From assembly GCA_004802705.1 (NCBI GenBank), contig SGPL01000347.1, positions 10,004 to 36,407 on the forward strand: a stretch of DNA of 26,404 nt, given 5' to 3'. The notes below the pieces were generated by a model that was not told the origin of the DNA, searched no databases, and was given only the letters and a program-made list of their open reading frames with translations. Positions within the stretch are counted from its first letter, which is position 1, and each line of letters starts with the position of its first letter. The translations under genes and the position numbers were made by a program. Source of the stretch: Bondarzewia mesenterica. Its lineage: Eukaryota; Basidiomycota; Agaricomycetes; Russulales; Bondarzewiaceae. Positions 19,622 through 26,404 of this stretch are shown here, in pieces.

Positions 19622-20250
19622 ATGTACGCTTTTGTCAACATCGTCGCTTTCACTCTCGCCGCCATGGCCGGCGTATCCAGCGTCCGTGCCCAGGCTGCCT
19701 GTGCTCGTAATACGACGGTTTTCCTTGGGGAGACTTGCGACATCATCTCGCAGACTTTCAATGTCTCCACGTCCGTCTAGCCCTCCCAATCGTCGTGGCT
19801 TTTCTGCTTGCTAATCATATTGCGATTTCATTCAGCTACCAGTTGGCATTCGTGAACCAGAACAAGATCGATGCCGCATGTGACAATCTTGCAGTTGGAG
19901 AGGTAGCACTGTGCCTTCATTGTCATTCGGCGCTGTAACTAATGGTCAATCCGCCCTAGCCCCTTTGCTTGGGAGTTGTTGGCCAGGACTGCAACACGAC
20001 TCACGTCGTGCAGTCTGGAGACTTCTGCGTCTCAATCGCTGACGGCGCCGGTATTCCAATCAGTACCCTGCTCACCAATAACCCAAACGTCAACTCGGAC
20101 TGCAGCAACATTTATCCCAATGAGGTATGCGGCGATTCTTGATGTCCACTTTACATTTTTGAGTTCAAGTCACACTGAATCGTGACTTATGAATAGGTTT
20201 TGTGCACCTCCGCTGAGACCTTCAATTACACGGAAACCGCCGATGCCTGA
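19622..20250 (+). CDS. Small secreted protein with two LysM motifs
   Basis: Exons are 19622..19770, 19836..19902, 19960..20124 and 20197..20250; the product is 144 residues. Residues 1-23 form a signal peptide ending SVRA before Gln24. The mature protein is small and rich in Cys. Two LysM-like units are visible: TTVFLGETCDIISQTFNVS through QLAFVNQNKI, AVGEPLCL (about 30-75), and HVVQSGDFCVSIADGAGIP through LLTNNPNV, IYPNEVLC (about 83-132). LysM units bind GlcNAc polymers such as chitin or peptidoglycan fragments. Small secreted LysM proteins of fungi act at the cell wall or, in some species, hide chitin from hosts; which applies here cannot be told. No catalytic domain is present. Introns are 65, 57 and 72 nt and phase is kept throughout. 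TATA box and leader fit an inducible secreted protein gene. Confidence 0.88.
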
Positions 20251-20713
20251 ATTGACGAAGCGATGATGGTGCTTTCTATGTATGGAATTGGTTGACAACT
20301 GCTTTGCTCCGTCTTTGCCCTCGCGATTGTGTGAAACTTGGATATTCCTTGAATATTATTCAGCGATTTTGTTCTACTTGGAACTGTCATTGGTAAATTT
20401 CGTGTTGCGGTGATGTTTTGGCAAAAATACCCTGAGCGTGCAAGGAAAGTCATCTGTGTTCACAAAAGCATATTTCACGTTACAGCATGTTCTGCGGGCG
20501 GTCAGAGTGTATTCGTCAAAGGCGCCGTGAAGGAGAATATGTACGTGATAGATCTGGCAGTCGGCGAACAACACCATTTCCATCAAATTTCGCCCGAGAT
20601 GAGATATCACTAATAACTCAGATAATATGCCGAGCTCCAATCATTACCGAGACCGTGCAGCACAAACGGATACAACTTGTCTTGAAGTCATCGGTCATGG
20701 TACGACAGTATTT
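20251..20713. other. Convergent intergenic region, no supported gene
   Basis: This is 3' flank shared by the LysM gene (plus) and the F-box gene (minus). Frames on opposite strands overlap each other without family motifs. No structured element stood out. Confidence 0.45.
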
Positions 20714-22189
20714 TCAGCCCTCCGCGATGCATCTCGCAATCTGTGCATGTGCTTCTGGCGCAACCTCTTCTATATTCTTCATATAGCGACGACTCAGATA
20801 TACTGACATCAAACCGGGTACAGCAAGTCCTCCAATGGTCGCATTCACAGCCTGCAGCCGCCCCCGCCAGCGCGATTCGATCATGGTACCAAAGGCTTGG
20901 TAGAAGAGAGCGATGTTTTCGTCAGTCCCAATTTCGTCCGTAATGTCCTCCGACCAATCCAGCCTCATATGCGCAAGCTTGGGATTGGGGCCGCTGACCG
21001 ACTGCTCATTGCCATTGCCAGCTGAAGGCAGTGTGAGTGCACCTAGAATTTCGTCCCAGTCCTCGGCAAGGTCACTCCTGCCAGAGAAAGACATGTTCCT
21101 CAGATTTGGTAAGCGGTTGAGCATGTCTACAGCTGCCTGGCGCGACAGCGGGCTATAGGCGAAGGTGAGGTGTTCCAGTGTATTGGAGAAATGAGTGAAG
21201 ACCTGGTTGATGGAGTCGTCCCAACTGTAGCTTTCGACCTGAATCGTCAATTTCAACATCCGCAACCTCGGCAGAACCATGTGAGTCAAGCAATTGAAAA
21301 GTGACGTGACTTGTAGTTGTTATTCCTCGTCCCCATCTTCCACATCTTCCATACCATCACATATTTCCATGTCCAAGCTTTGAAGCGAGGGAAGGATGGC
21401 GGATGCGGACGGAGTTCTGACGATGGGAGGGCAATTTGCGAAGTCGAGACTGATGCAAAGGCTCTGCAGGTTGCTGCACGTAGATAGGACGTCGATGAAC
21501 AAGTCACCATCAAAGTCCCCTTCGACGACGGTAGTCTGGCAGCAACTGATGGACAGGTGCGTAAGCTGTGACCAAAGCAGCGACCGTGGCCCAAGTAAGG
21601 GGTACGTGAGTGATAACTGCCTGAGCTTAGGGCCAAAAATCGAGAGGATCAAGTCCTGATGAACGGTTTCGCCCATGGTATTAAGACAGGAGGCCTCAAG
21701 AAGCGGCAGAGACCGACTCGATTCATTGAAAACAGTGAGTAATCCGCGGGAATCAGACGGGATTTTAATTCCAAAGTCCTTCCACCGACTTGAATGGGCG
21801 CACAAGATGCGCAAAAATTCTATGACCTTGCTTTCGTCATGCTCCCTGGGAAAGTCTGATTCGAACCAGATACGAAGGGATAACGGTGTGGGAGACGACA
21901 GGGAAAGCCATGTCTACGATGCAGTGACATAGGACTCAGTCCTGGAATCATTCCGGCCGCTAGGTAGATGTATGCGGTCAGAGGTGGGCCCGTATATCGA
22001 GTGGCCCCTCAACAAGAAAAGTTAAGACCACAAACGAGGTGTCGACAGTGCGATGGTCCGCCACCGTCGATTGACCCGAGTAAAAACGATGGGGGCTCGA
22101 TCGGGATGGGTCACTGTATTGAAAACGACACAGGCAATAAAGATTTTTGATAGAATGTCGGCAGGAAAGTCATCTATGATATTCCTCAT
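20714..22189 (-). pseudogene. F-box protein gene with leucine-rich part, interrupted by in-frame stop(s)
   Basis: From ATG 22189 the frame gives an F-box: IDDFPADILSKIFIACVVFN through VNRRWRTIALSTPRLW. F-box proteins tether substrates to SCF ubiquitin ligases through Skp1. The same frame then meets TAA (22022-22024) and TAG (21914-21916) before resuming as TWLSLSSPTPLSLRIWFESDF and about 385 residues of leucine-rich, LRR-like sequence ending CIAEG at 20714. An intron at 21310..21354 (45 nt, GTATGG donor, ACAAG acceptor) joins the two C-terminal blocks in frame. A possible intron 21960..22028 (69 nt, weak GTCTTA donor, good CTGAC branch site and CTAG end) would remove the TAA but not the TAG. 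Both stops could arise from CAA/CAG by C-to-T change. A recent pseudogene, a sequence error or an unrecognised splice remain possible. Confidence 0.6.
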
Positions 22190-22641
22190 GCTGAGTCGTA
22201 GCTAGGCTCTAGCTCATAAGTACACAGTGTGAGCACCGGGGACTACGCACCAGAATGATGATGTCCAGGCGTCATCAGGTGCTCAATACTTGTATCCTGG
22301 TCCTTTGCTTGCTTTGAAGCTGCACGGTGGATGAAGACCAGATGAGCACGGGTCGGTGCGACTGACTCTAGATACACATTATTCGACTTGTCTGTCAGTG
22401 TCACTGCGTTAGAGACTCGGTCACTCCGGGCCGGCAGATCGTTCGTGCGAAATATCAAGGGAGCACTCCGCTGTACTCCGACGAAATTGCGTTCAAGACC
22501 TTTGCAAGTTCATTTGTACTTTCATCACCAATTCATCATAGACTCAGTACGTATTTTACGTTGCAGTAAGTTTGTTCTGCCTCTCATTCACATAGAACCG
22601 TAAGAATTGTATCTGATTTTTTTTTGAAAGGAGATACCAGT
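22190..22641. other. Divergent promoter region between the F-box gene and MED8
   Basis: The two genes are transcribed away from each other here. On the plus strand a possible 49-nt 5' UTR intron (22547..22595, GTACGT to ACATAG) precedes MED8, and a CCAAT motif lies near 22528. A T run at about 22618-22625 lies just before the MED8 start. No coding frame with a known domain was seen. Confidence 0.45.
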
Positions 22642-23502
22642 ATGTCCGAGGCTCCTGCGTTCCCCCCTCTCAACCCCGAGCTCCCATTCGACACTACTTC
22701 CATACCAATAGCTCATCTAGAAGCTTTGAAATTCAAAGCAAACCAGATAATCTCTTCTATACAATCCCTGGCCTGGACTCTCGAAAACCGTGGCGCAAAC
22801 GCGATGCCGCCATGGCCTGATATTCTCTCAAAATACACCGTTCTCCTCTCGCAGACACACTCGTTCTCTTCCTCACTCCTCTCAATCCCCGGTCACGCGC
22901 CAGCCGAAGGTTCCTCTGCGACTCAGGGTGGGCTCGCGCGTCTCGCGCTGCATCCACGTGTCGGGCTTTCTGATACCCAGCTCGACAACGACGTGATCCC
23001 GCTTTTGCGTAATCAGCAAACTACGGACGTCCTGCGCCTCGAGAGCGCGACCGTGCGGCATCTGGCTGAACACATGCAGACACGTGGGTCACTGGGCACC
23101 TCTGTGCCCCCTTCTGGCCCTGGTGCGGTGGTAGGGCCAAGGTCAGAGCACGAAGACGTGATACGCGAGTGCGCGCAGATACGGGAGGAGCACGATCACA
23201 GGGCGGACAGAGCCATTCGGGCGGTCGCGATGTTGCGAGAAAAGTATAATTGGAGGGAGAGAGTCGCGGTGGACGAAGAGGAGCCAGAAGAATTGGACTG
23301 GGACCCTATGGCGATGCAGGGTGTGGAGCCGACAACAAATGGGGAGCCGACAACAAATGGAGAGACGACAACAAATGGGGAGAAAACGCCAGAAGGCAAC
23401 GGGAGTACCGACGATGAAGAAGAGCTGGAGAATGTTTTGGGAACGGGAGCCGAAGGGACACCTGGGTCATCGGAAGCTGGCACGCCCTTCGCGCAGAGCT
23501 GA
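22642..23502 (+). CDS. MED8: Mediator complex subunit 8-like
   Basis: This is a single exon of 286 residues. MED8 sits in the Mediator head module, which links activators to RNA polymerase II in the nucleus. The N-terminal half matches the fungal MED8 pattern: IPIAHLEALKFKANQIISSI, MPPWPDILSKYTVLLSQTHS, then hydrophobic and charged segments VIPLLRNQQTTDVLRLE and VRHLAEHM. A coiled-coil-like stretch EDVIRECAQIREEHD followed by AIRAVAMLREKYNWRERV and an acidic tail follow. The tail carries three PTTNGE-type repeats. The start chosen is ATG 22642 (ACCAGTATGT); the frame opens slightly earlier but without another ATG. The stop lies 69 bp from that of the convergent APH-like gene. Assignment rests on remembered consensus without a search. 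Confidence 0.72.
   Translation: MSEAPAFPPLNPELPFDTTSIPIAHLEALKFKANQIISSIQSLAWTLENRGANAMPPWPDILSKYTVLLSQTHSFSSSLLSIPGHAPAEGSSATQGGLARLALHPRVGLSDTQLDNDVIPLLRNQQTTDVLRLESATVRHLAEHMQTRGSLGTSVPPSGPGAVVGPRSEHEDVIRECAQIREEHDHRADRAIRAVAMLREKYNWRERVAVDEEEPEELDWDPMAMQGVEPTTNGEPTTNGETTTNGEKTPEGNGSTDDEEELENVLGTGAEGTPGSSEAGTPFAQS
23326..23379 (+). repeat. Three tandem 18-bp repeats in MED8
   Basis: Units start at 23326, 23344 and 23362 and differ by one to three bases. Each encodes E-(P/T)-T-T-N-G in the acidic C-terminal tail. Copy-number change would keep the frame. Confidence 0.85.
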
Positions 23503-23571
23503 TGGTGAGTGGATACGTCGCAGCCTGGTATATTCTGTTGACTTGTAAGATCTCTGTACATATTACATATC

Positions 23572-24630
23572 TCAATAACACGGTGCATCCTTCAGCTCAT
23601 TCACACACTTGTCGACCGCTTCCTTCGCCCAAGACACCTTCTCATCTTCACATCCTTCTTTCTCAATCAACACCAGCAGAGCCGTGTAGAGGGTATACCA
23701 GAGCCTCTTGGTCTTCTGCCTCGGGAAGACGATCAACGGGTCTCCGTATCCACTCAGCAGCGCAGCGCTGGGATCAACAAACAATTGTTCGAGTAGCGGG
23801 TCGCCCCACAACGCATGGTCAAATCCGACGAACGAAGTGATTGGCGGCTCCATCTCTGAATCTCCCGACATGTCCACGAATATCGCGTCTTCGCCGCCCG
23901 TGAACCATACGAACGACGGCACCTCGCAGTCGTCGAATAGATAGAAACCGATCGCGCGCGAGAGGTACCGATGCATATCCTCCATAGGCAATTTGACGCC
24001 CAGGCGCCCCTCTTGGATCATTTTCTCTGCGACGGCGAGCACCTCCTCAAGAAGCAATGTGAAAGCCTCTTGCCAGCTGTATAGGCCGGCATGCTCCTGT
24101 TTCGGAGTGCCGAACCAGTCATTCTGTATATCGTGTAGCTGCTTCAGGTAGCAGCCCAGTCGGAGATCAACTTGGAGGTTTTGTCGAGCGGTGAGCTTAG
24201 CGCGCGCAAATTGGAGTGGCGTTCCAAGGCGCGCGGAGAGAAGGAGGTAGTGGTATGGAATCAAAGAAAGACTCGTGTCGAGCGCATGAAAAGTGGGGAG
24301 GCGGAGAGAGCTGTTGGTACGGAGGTTCGTGAGGAAGGCATGCTCCGCAGCGAGAGTGTTCTGCGCATGAGATGGAGATGTCGGTTGGGAAGGGTGCGTC
24401 ACTTTCAGAATGAACACATCTTTACGATGTGGTTGCCGGATGATGTAGGACCGTCTCTCTGGGCTAGTCAACGGGGTATCGATGAGATTGCGGCGACTAT
24501 ATCTTGCGGACGGAACTGACCTTCTCGCTTGCAGAAACTCTTCGAAACTTGAAATTGGTATGGAATGGCCCTGCACTTCATCTATAACCGCCTGTACTTG
24601 GGCAAGAGTGACTTCAATCTCATTAGACAT
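23572..24630 (-). CDS. APH-like protein kinase-fold protein, probable pseudokinase
   Basis: This is a single exon of 352 residues. The overall layout resembles fungal aminoglycoside-phosphotransferase (APH)-like proteins: a beta strand with Lys76 (VFILKVTH), a helix with Glu96 (LAAEHAFL), a hinge-like LLLSARLGTPL, GCYLKQLHDIQNDWFG, and FVGFDHALWGDPLLE with a C-terminal FPRQKTKRLWYTLY helix. The catalytic loop normally reads H(G/A)D but here the matching place is FVWFTGGEDA (240-249). The Asp before the HALWGDP element is replaced by Gly (VGF, 268-270). I infer loss of phosphotransfer activity, with the fold kept for binding. Conservation of the end (ALKDAPCY-type) suggests it is still under selection. 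Alignment of the catalytic loop is by eye. The substrate or partner is unknown. Confidence 0.7.
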   Translation of the reverse strand: MSNEIEVTLAQVQAVIDEVQGHSIPISSFEEFLQARRSVPSARYSRRNLIDTPLTSPERRSYIIRQPHRKDVFILKVTHPSQPTSPSHAQNTLAAEHAFLTNLRTNSSLRLPTFHALDTSLSLIPYHYLLLSARLGTPLQFARAKLTARQNLQVDLRLGCYLKQLHDIQNDWFGTPKQEHAGLYSWQEAFTLLLEEVLAVAEKMIQEGRLGVKLPMEDMHRYLSRAIGFYLFDDCEVPSFVWFTGGEDAIFVDMSGDSEMEPPITSFVGFDHALWGDPLLEQLFVDPSAALLSGYGDPLIVFPRQKTKRLWYTLYTALLVLIEKEGCEDEKVSWAKEAVDKCVNELKDAPCY

Positions 24631-24894
24631 ACCAGAGACCTATGTGTTGGGTATGATGGAAGTCAAGGTCTTAGGTGAGTAAGTCACGGTGGTAACTTAC
24701 GCTCCGCACAAGAGCCGTCGATCTTATCTTATCAGCATCTTCGGTATTGTCCGACTCGGCGTCACGCGTCACGACTGAGTAATTCACCATGGCTGACAAG
24801 AAACTTTTCACCGTTTTCAGTGTTAAAAATCTTTCTTGTACATAGGGAGGTAATGGCTTCAACATCGTGTACAAATTATCTGTAAAATCCGAAT

Positions 24895-25935
24895 CTAGAG
24901 GGTCAATACCTCCACAACCTTTAAAGGGTTCCAGTCCGGGAACTCCCCGTTCGTGACGTCCTCCTCCTTCCCCACAGTTCCTCCTCCAATAGACCATGCC
25001 AAGTGCAGCAAGCTTCCGGAGTCGTTAGGGTTGCTCTTGACAGCCGCCTCTAGATCAGAAGAAGTACGGTAGGTGATGTCAAGCTTCTTGCCGGTCTTGG
25101 CCTCGTAAGCCTTGAAGATGTTATTGAAGGACTGATCACGCAACTGATAGTGAGTCAATTCTTTTGGAACTCGTTGAACGACTTACCGTGCGCTCCCCCT
25201 CGATGCGGAACGTTCTGCCCAAGATCTTTTCATTTGGCAGAGTTGTGAGGACGTGCGCGACGTAACGCGCGATGTCGCGTCGGCAGGTCCAAGAAATGAG
25301 AGCATTTCCGTCACCCCCAACGCTCACCTTTCCGCTAGCAAGGTCCAAGCCCAAAAACCTAAATGGAATGCGTCAGCGCTTCATCCAAACAGGCAGAAGA
25401 ACGGGTATAATCACGGGAGAAAGCAGTAATCAGGGAATGGACCCGTAAAGAACAAGGCGTATGGCAGGCCGAGCGCACGCAGCTTCCCTTGGAAATTCTT
25501 CTTCGCCGCTAGACGCCCTTCATTCGCATTTTCTGTCGGATTCCCAAATTCGGAAGGGACGAAGAGCTGGACGCCCGCTTCCTTCGTCACCTCTGCAAGT
25601 GCATCCTGGGCGGCGAAAGCGGAGGGATCGAAGGTGCAAATGATCACTTTGATACGGGCGAGAGCGGACAAGAGAGACGCTTTGGAGGTGTAGTCGACAG
25701 CAACGACTTTCGCGCCCTCGGCAGCGAGCTTCTTAGTCGCCGGGTTCGTGGACGTCTGTTGGGATGCTAGTCAATGTGCATGCTGTAAAATGCACGGGGA
25801 GGGGGTAGTACGTACGGGACGCGTCAGGACGACGACTTCGTTCACTTTACCAGCGGCCTTCTGCTTCACAAGCTCTTCAGCAATGAAGGCGCCGATGTGT
25901 CCAGCTCCGGCGACAGCAAAAGTCTTAAAAGCCAT
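24895..25935 (-). CDS. NmrA-like NAD(P)-binding family protein (isoflavone-reductase-like)
   Basis: Exons are 25816..25935, 25415..25755, 25187..25358 and 24895..25143; the product is 293 residues. The N-terminus FAVAGAGHIGAF contains the Rossmann GxGxxG (residues 10-15), followed by VVVLTRP, a strand ending in Arg typical of NADP-preferring members. Later blocks fit the NmrA/isoflavone reductase-like group: VDYTSKASLLSALARIKVII, GVQLFVPSEFGNPTEN, LPYALFFTGPFPDY, ALISWTCRRDIARYVAHVLT and LGRTFRIEGERTLRDQSFNN. Members are either redox-sensing regulators or reductases of small molecules; there is no means here to choose. Introns of 59, 55 and 43 nt keep phase. A TATA box lies 89 bp upstream. 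The gene is in tandem with the APH-like gene, with 264 bp between them. Confidence 0.9.
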
Positions 25936-26023
25936 TTCGATTGGGTTAAGTGGTTATGGTATCAGATTGTGAGGTGGGTGCGATGATGGGGAACTCTGAT
26001 TATGCTTTAACACCTCGCCTTCA

Positions 26024-26030
26024 TTATATA
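26024..26030 (-). promoter_or_regulatory. TATA box for the NmrA-like gene
   Basis: TATATAA on the minus strand lies 89 bases upstream of the ATG at 25935, a normal distance for a fungal TATA-containing promoter with a short leader. Confidence 0.65.
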
Positions 26031-26404
26031 TCCCGAACAGGAGTCGACGATGCTCGATGCTGATCATTGACACAATGTTGCAAATTGGATCCTAGAATAT
26101 ATGCCTTTGGCCTAGCCGCATCCCCGACATCCGCATCCTCTTCTCTATCGTCAGCGCGTCAGCAGTTAGGGGTCTTACTCAACGTAAAGGTCGTAGGGTG
26201 GAAGCCGAAGATGTCGCTGTTGAGTCAATTTCGACCTAGATAGTTATCCCCTGTTATCCCACGTCATCAGCGTTGACTAACCCCCCTTATCACATGAGTT
26301 GTCTGCATGTAAGCGCTTAACGATGACTCATTTGTACTTGTATGCTGACGCAGATTACCTTGCTTGCAAGGTCTATCACGTCCCGGAACTGTACGTAAGC
26401 TTTT
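26031..26404 (+). other. Right-edge region, possible first exons of a plus-strand gene
   Basis: This is upstream sequence of the NmrA-like gene. Near the edge, an ATG at 26294 is followed by MSCLH and a donor-like GTAAGC at 26309. An acceptor-like GACGCAG ends at 26353, and a 37-nt stretch ends in a clean GTACGT donor at 26391. Together these could be the start of a gene truncated by the window. No domain can be read, so this is weak. Confidence 0.2.

Noticed and set aside
26238..26262. Resemblance of TTATCCCCTGTTATCCC to the I-SceI homing endonuclease site
   Set aside because: Only part of the 18-bp site matches and there is no intein, group I intron or homing endonuclease gene nearby, so chance is the better explanation.

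Overview
The window is nuclear DNA of a filamentous basidiomycete, most likely an Agaricomycete. Genes lie close together on both strands and are cut by many short introns of about 45-75 nt with GT(R/T)NGT-like donors. The families also fit: a DUF6533 membrane protein, fungal MED8, a CHK1 kinase with its C-terminal domain, a His/Gln-rich type I metacaspase, and an APH-like protein with a HALWGDP motif. I see no operons, ribosome binding sites, CRISPR array or intact transposon. Exon coordinates were worked out by hand from splice signals, codon phase and remembered family consensus. A model is firm where total length, phase and terminal motifs all agree.

Left part (1-5.7 kb): the 5' part of a long, low-complexity conserved protein of unknown function runs off the left edge (minus strand). 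It is followed by a UTP16/BUD21-like ribosome-biogenesis gene (minus) and an intron-containing tRNA-Glu(CTC) (minus). About 1.5 kb after the tRNA holds no gene I can support.

Centre (5.7-17.3 kb): a metacaspase with 21 coding exons (plus), a DUF6533 membrane protein with a predicted 2-nt exon (plus), a tentative CX5R phosphatase-like gene (plus) and the checkpoint kinase CHK1 (plus). CHK1 converges on a secreted SMP-30/gluconolactonase-like enzyme (minus), and two perfect palindromes sit in the gap between their stop codons.

Right part (17.3-26.4 kb): about 2.2 kb without genes but with several palindromes leads to a small secreted protein with two LysM motifs (plus). An F-box gene with leucine-rich character follows (minus), with one or two in-frame stops between the F-box and the rest. 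Then come MED8 (plus), an APH-like probable pseudokinase (minus) and an NmrA-like NAD(P)-binding protein (minus). The right edge may hold the first exons of another plus-strand gene.

The genes do not form an obvious pathway or biosynthetic cluster. They are mostly housekeeping genes (UTP16, tRNA, CHK1, MED8) mixed with accessory genes (LysM protein, DUF6533, F-box, SMP-30, NmrA, APH-like). The most unusual signals are the 2-nt exon, the extreme fragmentation of the metacaspase with introns inside both catalytic motifs, the paired palindromes after CHK1, and the interrupted F-box gene.
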